Positions 52,213 to 61,116 of a stretch of 64,000 nt of DNA are shown one piece after another. Position numbers and translations under genes: made by a program. This stretch comes from Micrococcus lacusdianchii (GTDB lineage: Bacteria > Actinomycetota > Actinomycetes > Actinomycetales > Micrococcaceae). The notes under the pieces are model-generated. The model did no database searches and was not told the origin of the DNA. It saw only the letters and a program-made list of their open reading frames with translations. Location: contig NZ_JAKNUW010000006.1 in NCBI RefSeq assembly GCF_023155805.1, positions 1 to 64,000 on the forward strand, given 5' to 3'. Numbering within the stretch: position 1 is the first letter of the stretch; every line of letters begins with the position of its first letter.

Positions 52213-52731
52213 TCAGTCCGCCCGCCACCCCCGCACGTCCGCGAGCGCCGAGCCGTCCCCCACGCTCGAGTCCGTGATGACGGAGACGGACCCGTCGGAC
52301 TCGAGGCAGACCGCCGCCACCTGGTCCAGGCCCCCGACGCCCTGGGAGCGCACGGCCTGGCGGACCTCGTCCTCGGTGAGCCGCACCTCGGCGAGGGCGT
52401 CGGGGAGGAACTCTCCGCGCCTCATCACGAGGGTGGGCTCGGAGCGCACCAGGGTGGTGTCCACGCGCCGGCGCGAGGTCAGCCAGGACACCACGATCTG
52501 CAGGAGCAGGAGCAGGCCGAACCCGGTGACGCCGGTGAGCAGGGCGGTGCTCGAGGAGGTCACGGTGCCGGCCAGGACGGAGCCGAGGGCCACCGTGACG
52601 ATCAGGTCGAAGGCGTTGAGCTTGGCGAGGGACCGCTTGCCGCTCACGCGCAGCAGCGCGACGGCGGCGAGGTAGACGAGCGGGGTGACGATGAGCACGC
52701 GCATCAGCGCGTCGAGGGTGGGGACGATCAT
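52213..52731 (-). CDS. DUF421 (YetF-like) membrane protein
   Basis: The 172-residue protein has three membrane helices and the DUF421 signature LLRVSGKRSLAKLNAFDLIV, then TLVMRRGEFLPDALAEVRLT in the soluble domain. Function is unknown; Bacillus YetF relatives are linked to spore and envelope lipids. GGAGGG lies directly against ATG 52731, so ribosome binding is probably not by that site alone; CAGACT six bases upstream could be a leaderless-type -10 box. Confidence 0.9.
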   Translation of the reverse strand: MIVPTLDALMRVLIVTPLVYLAAVALLRVSGKRSLAKLNAFDLIVTVALGSVLAGTVTSSSTALLTGVTGFGLLLLLQIVVSWLTSRRRVDTTLVRSEPTLVMRRGEFLPDALAEVRLTEDEVRQAVRSQGVGGLDQVAAVCLESDGSVSVITDSSVGDGSALADVRGWRAD

Positions 52732-52821
52732 CCCTCCAGTCTGCCGTCGCCGCACGTCCCTGCGGGCACCCCGTGCGGGACGTCGACCCACGGCGGCGCC
52801 GCGGCTGGTTGACTGGCCCCC

Positions 52822-53976
52822 ATGAACCGCGCCGTCGCCCGGGTGCCGGTCGTCCGGGAGCCCCATGCCGTGCACCGCGCCTCCCCGCTGCGCCGTCTCT
52901 TCGAGCCCTTCTGGGTGATCCCCGCCCTCGTCACGCCGGCCGCGGTGTCGCTCGGCTTCGTCCTGCCCCTGCTCGACGCCGCCCTCCACCACCAGATCGG
53001 GGGCGCCTTCCCCGGTGGCCCGGCCGGAGCACGCAGCGTGCTGGGGACCGTCGCGAGCGCGATGATCTCGGTGACCGGCCTCGTCTTCTCCATCACCATG
53101 GTGGTCATGCAGCTGGCCAGCAGCCAGTTCAGCCCGCGGATCCTGCAGGACTTCCTGTCCACCCGCATCACCCAGTGGGCGCTCGGCGTGTTCGTGGCCT
53201 CGTTCGTGTACGCCCTCACGGTGCTGCGGGAGGTGCGCGGGGCCGCAGACGACGCCGCGGCGTTCGTGCCGCAGCTGTCCGTGTCCCTGGCGTATCTCCT
53301 GGTGCTCACGGCCTTCGCCCTGTTCCTGGCCTTCATCCGCATGATCATGTCCCTCATCCAGGTCTCCCAGGTGGTGAGCCGGGTCGGCGACCGCCACGGC
53401 CACGTGGTCGAGGTGGACGAGCGGCGTCTCGCAGACCTGGCCCGCGAGAAGGACCTGCACCTGGACCTGCTGCCCGCCCCGGGGGCGTTCCTCGCGCCCG
53501 GGACGCCGCTGGTCCGGGTGTGGGGCGAGGTCACCGACGAGGTCCGCGACGCCGTCGAGCGCGCGGTGGTGTTGGACGCCGAGCGGCGGATCACCCACGA
53601 TCCCGGCTTCGGCGTCCGCCAGCTCGTGGACGTGGCCGAGCGGGCTCTCTCCCCCGGCATCAACGACCCGACGACGGCCTCCCAGGTCGTGTTCGAGCTG
53701 CGGCGGGTGCTGGGGACGGCGGTCCGCCGCCAGGACCGCCCCCGGCACGTGGCGGACGACGACGGCGTGGCCCGGCTGCGGATCCGGCCGGCGACGGTGG
53801 CCGACCTCCTGGCCCTGGGCGTGGAGGAGATCGCCCACTACGGTGCGGACAGTCGGCAGATCCCCCGTCGGCTGGCGGACCTGCTGGACGAGCTGGACGA
53901 CGTGGCCCTGGACCGGCACCGGACCGCCCTGGACCGGACGCGCTCGCTCGTGGAGCGCCGACTCGAGGAGGACTGA
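52822..53976 (+). CDS. DUF2254 membrane protein
   Basis: The 384-residue protein has four membrane helices in its first half (FWVIPALVTPAAVSLGFVLP; AMISVTGLVFSITMVVMQLA; and two more) and a soluble domain with the family motifs SSQFSPRILQDFLSTRITQW and ALSPGINDPTTASQ. Function unknown. Its last base pair overlaps the MscS start (TGATG), which points to a shared role at the membrane, perhaps osmotic or ion control. Confidence 0.9.
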   Translation: MNRAVARVPVVREPHAVHRASPLRRLFEPFWVIPALVTPAAVSLGFVLPLLDAALHHQIGGAFPGGPAGARSVLGTVASAMISVTGLVFSITMVVMQLASSQFSPRILQDFLSTRITQWALGVFVASFVYALTVLREVRGAADDAAAFVPQLSVSLAYLLVLTAFALFLAFIRMIMSLIQVSQVVSRVGDRHGHVVEVDERRLADLAREKDLHLDLLPAPGAFLAPGTPLVRVWGEVTDEVRDAVERAVVLDAERRITHDPGFGVRQLVDVAERALSPGINDPTTASQVVFELRRVLGTAVRRQDRPRHVADDDGVARLRIRPATVADLLALGVEEIAHYGADSRQIPRRLADLLDELDDVALDRHRTALDRTRSLVERRLEED

Positions 53977-54821
53977 TGGACCTGCCCCCGATCACTCCGA
54001 CGGCGGTCGCCGTGGGTGCGGCCGTGGCCGTCGCCGGCTACGTCCTGGGCCGACTCGTGGGCGCCGGCGTCACCTGGGCCCTGACCCGGCGCGGGCGCAG
54101 TCCCAGCGCCGCCCGTGTGTTCGACGGCATCGCGACCGTCGGGATCACGGTGCTCTCCCTCGGCGCGGCCGTCACGGTGGTGTTCCCCAGCGTGAAGCCG
54201 GTGGACGTCTTCGGCGGGATCGGCGTCATCTCGATCGCGGCGGGCATCGCGTTCCAGACGGTGCTGGGGAACATGTTCGCCGGCATGGTCATCCTGGCGC
54301 GGGACCGCTTCCGCGTGGGCGACCAGATCTCCGTCGAGGACCATGCCGGCACCGTGGTGGAGATGGGCCTGTCCGCCACCGGCATCAAGACCTTCGACGG
54401 ACGCCTCGTGCTGCTGCCCAACCAGCTCCTGCACTCCAACGCGGTCACCGTGCAGACCGGGTTCAACGCGGTGCGCTCGTCCGTGTCCCTGGACCTCGAC
54501 GACGCCACCGACCTGGACCGCGCTCGCGCCGTGGCGGTGGAGGCCATGTCCGCCCTGCCCTCGGTGCTCCAGGATCCCCCGCCGCAGGCGCTGCTGACCT
54601 CGGTGGGCGTGACCACGGTGGAGCTCCAGCTGCGGTTCTGGTCCGGGGCTCGCCAGATGGAGACGCGCGAGGCGCAGGAGGCCGTGATCGTCGCCGTCCT
54701 GCGCGCGTTCACGGCCCAGGGCGTGCGGACCGGCAACGACATGCACATCGTGGACGCGGGGCCGGAGCTGCGCCGCGCGCTGCACCGGATCGCCGGGGCC
54801 GCCGACGAGGAGACCCCATGA
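53976..54821 (+). CDS. MscS-family mechanosensitive channel
   Basis: The 281-residue protein shows the MscS pore and beta domain: GIGVISIAAGIAFQTVLGNM, AGMVILARDRFRVGDQISVE and GTVVEMGLSATGIKTFDGR with LLPNQLLHSNAV. Two helices precede the pore helix. It should open under membrane tension to release solutes. Coupled to the DUF2254 gene upstream and to the DUF3253 gene downstream (ATGA). Confidence 0.92.
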   Translation: MDLPPITPTAVAVGAAVAVAGYVLGRLVGAGVTWALTRRGRSPSAARVFDGIATVGITVLSLGAAVTVVFPSVKPVDVFGGIGVISIAAGIAFQTVLGNMFAGMVILARDRFRVGDQISVEDHAGTVVEMGLSATGIKTFDGRLVLLPNQLLHSNAVTVQTGFNAVRSSVSLDLDDATDLDRARAVAVEAMSALPSVLQDPPPQALLTSVGVTTVELQLRFWSGARQMETREAQEAVIVAVLRAFTAQGVRTGNDMHIVDAGPELRRALHRIAGAADEETP

Positions 54822-55315
54822 CGGACCAGACCGGGCCCGAGAGGACGCCCGACGGGCGCCACATCATCGTGAACGGCCGCAAGTGGCGCGCCACGGACCC
54901 CCACATCCCGGAGGCCCTGCACGCAGAGCTGGTCAAGGAGCTCATGGCCGCCCGCCGGCTCGTGAAGAGCCGCGGCGACGACGTCCGCTTCCGCGTCCAG
55001 GACGCCAAGGTGGCGCTCGGTGAGCGGGGGGACCCGTGGTGGGAGCCCACCGATCAGGGCCGGCGCGAGCGGCTCGCCGCCGCCATGCGGGCCCTGCTGC
55101 GGCACCGCGGTGAGGGGAAGACCATCTGCCCCTCGGACGCGGCCCGCGTGGTCGGCGGGGAGGAGTGGCGGGACCTGATGCCCGTGGCCCGGGAGGTGGC
55201 GGGCGAGCTGGCGGCGGCAGGCGTCGTCGTCGTGACGCAGAAGGGAGAGGCCGTGGACGTGGCCACGGCACGCGGACCGGTGCGCCTGGCCCCCGGCGAG
55301 GCGCTCGGCCTGTGA
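54818..55315 (+). CDS. DUF3253 protein
   Basis: The 165-residue soluble protein has an N-terminal segment (DGRHIIVNGRKWRATDPHIP, then LVKELMAARRLVK) found in small actinobacterial proteins misnamed 'biopolymer transporter Tol', and a C-terminal DUF3253 winged-helix-like domain (ICPSDAARVVGGEEWRDLMP). Function unknown. Its start overlaps the mscS stop. Confidence 0.85.
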   Translation: MTDQTGPERTPDGRHIIVNGRKWRATDPHIPEALHAELVKELMAARRLVKSRGDDVRFRVQDAKVALGERGDPWWEPTDQGRRERLAAAMRALLRHRGEGKTICPSDAARVVGGEEWRDLMPVAREVAGELAAAGVVVVTQKGEAVDVATARGPVRLAPGEALGL

Positions 55316-55335
55316 CGGACGGGGGACGACCCCGC

Positions 55336-55341
55336 CATACT
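55336..55341 (+). promoter_or_regulatory. -10 box of a leaderless promoter, FAD oxidoreductase
   Basis: CATACT ends six bases before the ATG at 55348. Confidence 0.55.
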
Positions 55342-55347
55342 GGCCGC

Positions 55348-56619
55348 ATGGCAGAGGATCAGGACGTCATCGTCGTCGGAGCAGGCCTCGCCGGGCTGGT
55401 GGCCGCCCGCACCCTCGCCGAGCGCGGGCTGTCCGTGCTCGTGCTGGAGCGCGAGGCGGAGCCGGGCGGGCGACAGCGCACCCGGACGGTGGACGGGTTC
55501 ATCCTGGACCGGGGCTTCCAGCTGATCAACCCCGCCTACCCGGACCTGCCGAAGCACGCGGACCTCGCGGCGCTCGACCTCAAGCAGTTTCGAGCCGGCG
55601 TGCTCGTGCGGGGCACGGACGGGCTGGCGCTGCTCGCCGATCCGCGGCGCGAGCCCGCCGCCGTGGGCCGCATGCTGCGCACGACGCGCGGCACCGGCCT
55701 GCTCGAGCCCCGGACCCTGGCGGGCCTGGCGCGGTGGGCGGGGCCCGCCGTCGTCGCCCCGGGCCGGTCGAAGCGCGGCGACGACGCGCCGCTGGCCGAG
55801 GCGTGGGACGCCGCCGGCGTGACCGGGCCGCTGCGCCGGGCGGTGCTCGAGCCGTTCCTGCAGGGCGTGCTCGCGGACCCGCATCTGACCACCTCGCACC
55901 GCTTCGTCCAGCTGCTGGTCCGGATGTTCCTCCTGGGCACCCCGGGGGTGCCCGCCCGCGGCGTGCAAGCCCTGCCGGACCAGCTGGCCGCCCGCGCCCG
56001 TGCCGCGGGCGCCCGAGTGGAGCACGGCGTCGCCGTGGACCGGGTGACGCCGGAGGGCACGGGAGTCCGCGTGGACACCGCGGACGGGCGCGCGCTCGCC
56101 GCGCGGGCCGCCGTCGTGGCCGTGGGGCCGGAGGCGTTCGGCCCGGTCACCGGGCAGGCGGGCGTGCCCTCGCGCGGGCTGACCACGTGGTGGTTCCGTG
56201 CCCCGGGCGCCCCGGCCGAGCGGTTCCTGGCGGTGGACGGCACCCGCTGCGGCCCGCTGGTGCACACGGCCGTGATGAGCGCGGTGGCCCCGAGCCTGTC
56301 CCCGGACGGCACGCCCCTGGTGCAGGCCACGGCGCTGCTGGACCCGGCCGCCGCCCCCGTCCCGGACGAGGCCGCCCGCCTGCACGCGGGGCGCATCTGG
56401 GGCGTGGACGCGGCCGGGTGGGACCTGCTGGCGCGGGACGACGTCGCCCATGCCTTGCCCGTGCAGTCCGTCCCGCTCGAGCTGCGCCGGCCGGCCCGGG
56501 TCGCCCCGGGCGTGTACGCCGCCGGCGACCACCGGGACACCGCGTCCATCCAGGGTGCCGTGGTCTCCGGGGCGCGGGTGGCGAACGCGGTCGCGGCGGA
56601 TCTGGCGGCGCGCGCCTGA
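55348..56619 (+). CDS. FAD-dependent amine-oxidase-like protein
   Basis: The 423-residue flavoprotein starts with VIVVGAGLAGLVAARTLAER and VLEREAEPGGRQRTRTVDGF, the FAD site of the amine oxidase/protoporphyrinogen oxidase family, and ends with APGVYAAGDHRDTASIQGAV, the second FAD motif. The substrate is unknown. It stands under its own leaderless promoter and ends about 80 bases before the TPP enzyme. Confidence 0.9.
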   Translation: MAEDQDVIVVGAGLAGLVAARTLAERGLSVLVLEREAEPGGRQRTRTVDGFILDRGFQLINPAYPDLPKHADLAALDLKQFRAGVLVRGTDGLALLADPRREPAAVGRMLRTTRGTGLLEPRTLAGLARWAGPAVVAPGRSKRGDDAPLAEAWDAAGVTGPLRRAVLEPFLQGVLADPHLTTSHRFVQLLVRMFLLGTPGVPARGVQALPDQLAARARAAGARVEHGVAVDRVTPEGTGVRVDTADGRALAARAAVVAVGPEAFGPVTGQAGVPSRGLTTWWFRAPGAPAERFLAVDGTRCGPLVHTAVMSAVAPSLSPDGTPLVQATALLDPAAAPVPDEAARLHAGRIWGVDAAGWDLLARDDVAHALPVQSVPLELRRPARVAPGVYAAGDHRDTASIQGAVVSGARVANAVAADLAARA

Positions 56620-56647
56620 CGCGTCGACCCGGCAGCCCTCCGCCTCT

Positions 56648-56653
56648 TAGGCT
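56648..56653 (+). promoter_or_regulatory. Candidate -10 box, TPP enzyme
   Basis: TAGGCT gives a leader of about 42 bases that contains GGAAGGA before ATG 56702. Confidence 0.5.
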
Positions 56654-56701
56654 GACGGCCTCGCCGCCCGGACCCGGGCGCACCTGAACGGAAGGACCGA
56701 G

Positions 56702-58414
56702 ATGGCGACGACGTCCCATGTCAGTACCGAGGCACACGAGATCCCCACCGAGGACCTCGTCCCGGACGAGCGCACCGGCGGCGACGTCCTCGTGGAGGTG
56801 ATGCGGGCCGCGGGCGTGGACGTCGCCTTCGGCGTGATCAGCATCCACAACCTCCCGCTCGTGGAGGCCGTGGACCGCGAGCTGCGGTTCGTCCCCGTGC
56901 GCCACGAGGCCGCTGCCATCAACGCCGCGGACGGCTACGCGCGCGCCACGGGCGGGATCGGCGTCGCGTTGACCTCCACCGGCACCGGTGCGGGCAACGC
57001 AGCCGGCTCCATGCTCGAGGCGATGGCGGCCTCCAGCCGCGTCCTGCACATCACCGGCAACATCACCGCCGACCTGATCGGCGAGGGCAAGGGCGCGTAC
57101 CACGAGGTCCCGCGCCAGATGCAGATGCTCGAGGCCGTCAGCGCCCACGCCCTGCGGGTGCAGACCCCCCGCGAGGCACGCGCCGTGCTCACCGAGGCCG
57201 TTCAGCTGGCGTCCTCCGCCCCTTCCGGGCCGGTGAGCGTGGACTGGCCCATCGACCTGCAGTACCTGGCGAAGCCGGACGAGCAGAACACGGTGCCCGA
57301 GCGCACCGAGACGCTGCGCACGGGTGCCGAACGGGACATCGCGCGGGCCGCGGCGGTGCTGCGCGAGTCCCGCCGCCCCCTCATCTGGGCCGGCGGCGGC
57401 GCCCGCCAGGCCGGCGCGGACGTGGTGGCCCTCGCCGAGTCGTGGGGCGCCGGCGTGCTCACGGGCACCAACGGCCGCGGCACGGTCCCCGAGGACCACG
57501 CCCTGCTGATCGGCAACTTCCCCGCGGACGAGGCCGTGCTCCCCCTGTACGAGGAGGCGGACTGCCTCCTGACCATCGGCTCCCACCTGCGCGGCAACGA
57601 GACGCAGAACTTCGCGCTGCCCCTTCCCGAGCGGCACGTGCAGATCGACCTGGACGCCGAGGTGATCGGCAAGAACTTCCCCGTCACGGTGGGCCTGCAG
57701 GCCGACGCGCGCTCCGCCGTCGCCGCCCTCACGGAGGCGCTGGGCGAGACCGCCACCGAGGCCGGCTGGGCGGCGCGCGCGCGCCGGGCAGCCGACGCCG
57801 CGCGCGCGGCGCACCGCGAGGACATCGGCGCGTACGCCGGGATCTGCGACGCGATGCGCAGTCGCCTGCCCCGCCGCGCCGTGATCGTCCGGGACGTCAC
57901 CGTGCCGGGCAGCTCGTGGGGCAACCGGCTCCTCGAGGTGTACGACGCGCGGGACAACGTCTTCGCCGCCGGCGGCGGCATCGGCCAGGGCCTGGCCATG
58001 GCGATCGGCGCCGGCGTGGGCCGGCCGGGCGACCCGGTGCTGGCGATCGTGGGCGACGGCGGCCTGGCCGTCCATCAGGGCGAGCTCGCCGTGCTGGCGG
58101 CCGAGGCCCCGGACGTGGTGCTGGTGGTGTTCAACGACGGCGGCTACGGCGTCCTGCGCAACATCCAGCGGGCGCGGGGCGTGCAGACGCGGGCCGTGGA
58201 CCTGCTGACCCCGGACTTCTCGCTGCTGGCCGAGTCCGTGGGGTTGCGCCACACGAAGGTGGACGGCCCCACGGGCTTCGACAAGGCTCTGAAGAAGGCG
58301 CTCAAGCGCGGCGGGCCGTCCATGATCGAGGTCGACGTCCCGGCTCTGCGGCCGCAGCCCGCCCCGATGGTCCCGCCGATCCAGGTCCCCTCCACCGAGG
58401 GCGGTGCCGCGTGA
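56702..58414 (+). CDS. Thiamine-diphosphate enzyme, acetolactate-synthase-like
   Basis: The 570-residue protein has the three TPP-enzyme domains: the cofactor-activating glutamate in VPVRHEAAAINAADGYAR, a central domain (RRPLIWAGGGARQAGADVVA) and the Mg/TPP motif IVGDGGLAVHQGELAVLAAE ending in VFNDGGYGVL. It resembles large-subunit acetolactate synthases and benzoylformate decarboxylases. The lack of ilvN or other branched-chain genes nearby argues against a biosynthetic role; substrate unknown. Confidence 0.9.
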   Translation: MATTSHVSTEAHEIPTEDLVPDERTGGDVLVEVMRAAGVDVAFGVISIHNLPLVEAVDRELRFVPVRHEAAAINAADGYARATGGIGVALTSTGTGAGNAAGSMLEAMAASSRVLHITGNITADLIGEGKGAYHEVPRQMQMLEAVSAHALRVQTPREARAVLTEAVQLASSAPSGPVSVDWPIDLQYLAKPDEQNTVPERTETLRTGAERDIARAAAVLRESRRPLIWAGGGARQAGADVVALAESWGAGVLTGTNGRGTVPEDHALLIGNFPADEAVLPLYEEADCLLTIGSHLRGNETQNFALPLPERHVQIDLDAEVIGKNFPVTVGLQADARSAVAALTEALGETATEAGWAARARRAADAARAAHREDIGAYAGICDAMRSRLPRRAVIVRDVTVPGSSWGNRLLEVYDARDNVFAAGGGIGQGLAMAIGAGVGRPGDPVLAIVGDGGLAVHQGELAVLAAEAPDVVLVVFNDGGYGVLRNIQRARGVQTRAVDLLTPDFSLLAESVGLRHTKVDGPTGFDKALKKALKRGGPSMIEVDVPALRPQPAPMVPPIQVPSTEGGAA

Positions 58415-58767
58415 GGGCCCCGGTGATGGCCGCCGCCCTCGGCGGCATGGGCGTCCTGCACCTCGCGAAGCCCGAGCCCTTCGACCAGCTCATCCCGCCC
58501 ATGCTGCCCGGTTCGGCCCGCGCGTGGACGTACGGGTCCGGGGTGGCCGAGCTTGCCGTGGCGGGGCTGCTGGCGGTGCCGGCGACGCGCCGGGCGGGAG
58601 GCGCGGCGGCCGCCGCCCTGTTCGTGGGCGTGTGGCCCGGGAACATGTGGATGGCGTGGCGGTTGCGGCACCGGCCGCCGGTCGCGCGGGCCGTGGCCTA
58701 TGCCCGGCTGCCGCTGCAGATTCCGATGATCGGCTCCGCGGTGCGGATCGCGCGCGGGGAGGGCTGA
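58411..58767 (+). CDS. Small DoxX-like membrane protein
   Basis: The 118-residue protein has three to four membrane segments (VMAAALGGMGVLHLAKPEPF, GSGVAELAVAGLLAVPATRR, AAAALFVGVWPGNMWMAWRL) with the DoxX-type pattern of a helix ending HLAKPEPFDQLIPP. Function unknown. GTG 58411 overlaps the stop of the TPP enzyme, so they are co-translated and may work together. Confidence 0.85.
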   Translation: MRAPVMAAALGGMGVLHLAKPEPFDQLIPPMLPGSARAWTYGSGVAELAVAGLLAVPATRRAGGAAAAALFVGVWPGNMWMAWRLRHRPPVARAVAYARLPLQIPMIGSAVRIARGEG

Positions 58768-58784
58768 GACGGAGGGCGGGGTGT

Positions 58785-58808
58785 GGGGCCGGTGCCGAAC
58801 TCGGCCCC
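58785..58808. terminator. Weak terminator between convergent genes
   Basis: Seven-base arms GGGGCCG/CGGCCCC lie between the small membrane protein and alkB stops. Confidence 0.4.
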
Positions 58809-58811
58809 GCC

Positions 58812-59483
58812 TCAGCCCTCCAGCCCCGTTTCCCGCAGGGTGATGTTGATCCGCCCCGACTCGAGCCCGCACCCCTGCGGCGCGGTGCCCGGATACACCT
58901 TCGGCACCCCGTGGTAGGCCAGGCGGGACGGGCCCCCGAACACGAACAGGTCCCCCGAGGCCAGGTCCAGGTCCTGCCAGGGGCGGGTCCGCGTGCGGGT
59001 GTTCCCCAGCCGGAACCGGCAGGTGTCCCCGATGGACAGGGACACCACGGGCGCCCGGGATCGCTCGTCCTTGTCCTGGTGCATGCCCATGCGCGCGTCG
59101 TCCTCGTAGAGGTTCACCAGCGCCGTGTCCGGTGTGTAGGCGGCGGCGGCCGCCTCGTCCCCCGTGGCGGCCGCGAGCGCCGACCGGCCGAGCCGCACCA
59201 TCCAGTCCGGCACGTCCAGTACGCGGTTGCCGTTCACGTCCACGGCCTCCCGGGAGTAGGCGTAGGGCCGCCAGTGCCAGCCGAGGCACACGGTGCGCAC
59301 GCTCATCTTGTGCGCCCCGATCCGTGCGGCCCGCAGCGGCACGGGCCCGGCGGTCCACTCGTGGAACCGGGCCACGATCCACCGCTGCTGCTCCAGGGTG
59401 AGGAACCCGGGCACGTGGTGGGCGCCGTCGGGCAGGGCCACGGCCGGGCGGGCCAGGACGTCGTCGCCGAAGAGGGGCTCCAT
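58812..59483 (-). CDS. alkB: AlkB-type 2-oxoglutarate/Fe(II) dioxygenase (DNA dealkylation)
   Basis: The 223-residue enzyme has the iron ligands His and Asp in GMHQDKDE, the distal histidine in LAYHGVPKV and the 2-oxoglutarate arginines in GRINITLRETG. It also has the nucleotide-recognition segment HKMSVRTVCLGWHWRPYAYS. AlkB oxidatively removes methyl groups from 1-methyladenine and 3-methylcytosine. Its position, downstream of pnuC on the same strand with 21 bases between, suggests co-transcription. Confidence 0.94.
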   Translation of the reverse strand: MEPLFGDDVLARPAVALPDGAHHVPGFLTLEQQRWIVARFHEWTAGPVPLRAARIGAHKMSVRTVCLGWHWRPYAYSREAVDVNGNRVLDVPDWMVRLGRSALAAATGDEAAAAAYTPDTALVNLYEDDARMGMHQDKDERSRAPVVSLSIGDTCRFRLGNTRTRTRPWQDLDLASGDLFVFGGPSRLAYHGVPKVYPGTAPQGCGLESGRINITLRETGLEG

Positions 59484-59504
59484 GCCGGCCCGTCGCCGCC
59501 GCGC

Positions 59505-60317
59505 TCAGCGGGCCGCGACGGCCTCCTGGGCCGGGGCGGGCGTCGGTGCCTCCGCCCGCTGGCCGGCGGCCATACGAGACCAGTTCCAGAACCCGTAGAC
59601 GCTGTTGACCAGATACGCGGACCACATGACCACGAGGGTGGCGTCCGCGCCGCCCTGCGACCGCAGGGTCACCACCCACAGGGCGATGGACAGCACGTTC
59701 ACCACGATCCACAGCGCCCACTGCTCGGTGTACCGCTGCACCGTGAGCACCATGGCCACCACGCTGAGCACGACGGCGGCCGAGTCGAGGCCCACGCTGG
59801 CTCCGCCGACCACCCGCAGGATCCACGCGACGGCCACCACGGCCACGGCGCAGGCGAGGGCCAGCATCCCCCGGTGCCGGGGCGTCATGGTCTTCACGGC
59901 CACATCCTCGCCGCGGACGGACTCGCCCCGGTCCACGGCGCGGCGGCGCCACACGATCAGGCCCAGGATGTTCATGGGCACGTAGTACGCCCAGTTCAGG
60001 GCCACCTCGCCGTACAGCGAGTACTGCAGGGACATCCACCCGTACAGGGCCACGGAGACGAGGCCGAACACGTAGTTCGAGATCCGTCCCTTGGCGATCA
60101 GCACCACGCACAGCACGCCGGTGACGGCCGCGACGTAGGACAGCAGGTCCCCCTGGCTCACCACATGGACCACGGTGCTGATGACCAGAAACAGGCCGAT
60201 CCAGATCCGCTCGAACACGGTCCACGCAGACCAGGGGCCGAAGACGGCGCGGAGCCCGGCGGCCGGGCCGCCCGTCCGGGCGGCAGGGGAAAGGGGGATG
60301 TTGCTCGACGCGCTCAC
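59505..60317 (-). CDS. pnuC: Nicotinamide riboside transporter PnuC
   Basis: The 270-residue protein has seven to eight membrane helices and PnuC segments such as LLSYVAAVTGVLCVVLIAKG, NYVFGLVSVALYGWMSLQYS, LYGEVALNWAYYVPMNILGL and QWALWIVVNVLSIALW. It brings in nicotinamide riboside by facilitated diffusion, feeding NAD salvage, which complements the nrtR-nadA-nadC cluster in this window. GTG 60317 is preceded by AAGGAGAC. Confidence 0.93.
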   Translation of the reverse strand: MSASSNIPLSPAARTGGPAAGLRAVFGPWSAWTVFERIWIGLFLVISTVVHVVSQGDLLSYVAAVTGVLCVVLIAKGRISNYVFGLVSVALYGWMSLQYSLYGEVALNWAYYVPMNILGLIVWRRRAVDRGESVRGEDVAVKTMTPRHRGMLALACAVAVVAVAWILRVVGGASVGLDSAAVVLSVVAMVLTVQRYTEQWALWIVVNVLSIALWVVTLRSQGGADATLVVMWSAYLVNSVYGFWNWSRMAAGQRAEAPTPAPAQEAVAAR

Positions 60318-60452
60318 GTCGTCTCCTTTGTTTTTAGGCTGGCGATGGAAGTCGAAACCCAGCTTCAGTTGTGATCCCGGTCCTCCGGGGGTGCGGACCA
60401 TCATGCCCCACGCCGGCGTCCGCCGCCATCGGGCCGCGCGCCCCACGGGTGG

Positions 60453-60458
60453 GATACT
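60453..60458 (+). promoter_or_regulatory. -10 box of a leaderless promoter, methyltransferase
   Basis: GATACT ends seven bases before the ATG at 60466. Confidence 0.55.
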
Positions 60459-60465
60459 GGACGCC

Positions 60466-61116
60466 ATGCGCCCCCAGAGCCCCTCCCCCACGCGCGACGC
60501 CGTCCCCGCCCCGCAGGAGAACGTGTGGCTCGCGGCCGTGCGCTCCGACCCGGAGCACCCCCGCCGGTATGCGCAGCGGTGGGATCGGTTCGAGGAGATG
60601 GGCCGGGACATCGATGGCGAGGCTCGCCTGGTGGACTCCCTCGCCGAGCGCGGCGCCCGCATCCTGGACGCCGGCTGCGGCACGGGACGGGTCGGCGGCC
60701 GCCTGGCCGCGCTGGGCCATGCGGTGGCAGGCGTGGACCTGGACCCGCACCTGATCTCCGTGGCGCGCGAGCGGTTCCCCGGCCAGCGCTGGGAGGTGGG
60801 GAACCTGGCCGAGTTCACCCTCGCCGGCGAGGACGGCTCCCCCGACGTCTTCGACCTGATCGTCTGCGCCGGCAACGTCCCGACGTTCCTCGCGGAGGCC
60901 GAGCGCCGCCCGGCCCTGGAGCGGATGCTGGCGCATCTGGCCCCGGGCGGGCGGCTGGTGACCGGGTTCGGCGCCGGCCGCGGGTACCCGTTCGAGGACT
61001 TCACCGCGGACGCCCAGGCCACCGGCTGGCGCGTGGACGCCCGGTTCTCCACGTGGCAGCTGCACCCGCCGGCGGAGGACTTCCTGGTGGCGCTGCTCAG
61101 TCGCGCGGACGGCTGA
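60466..61116 (+). CDS. Class I SAM-dependent methyltransferase
   Basis: The 216-residue protein has the SAM motif ARILDAGCGTGRVGGRLAAL, an acidic partner (VAGVDLDPHLI) and the post-motif DLIVCAGNVPTFL. The substrate is unknown. The last 20 bases overlap the 3' end of the broken SDR gene on the other strand. Confidence 0.88.
   Translation: MRPQSPSPTRDAVPAPQENVWLAAVRSDPEHPRRYAQRWDRFEEMGRDIDGEARLVDSLAERGARILDAGCGTGRVGGRLAALGHAVAGVDLDPHLISVARERFPGQRWEVGNLAEFTLAGEDGSPDVFDLIVCAGNVPTFLAEAERRPALERMLAHLAPGGRLVTGFGAGRGYPFEDFTADAQATGWRVDARFSTWQLHPPAEDFLVALLSRADG

Noticed and set aside
60318-60465. A possible NAD-type riboswitch before pnuC
   Set aside because: The leader is short and I could not match it to a known NAD or preQ1 riboswitch fold; only a short GAAG/CTTC dyad is present.
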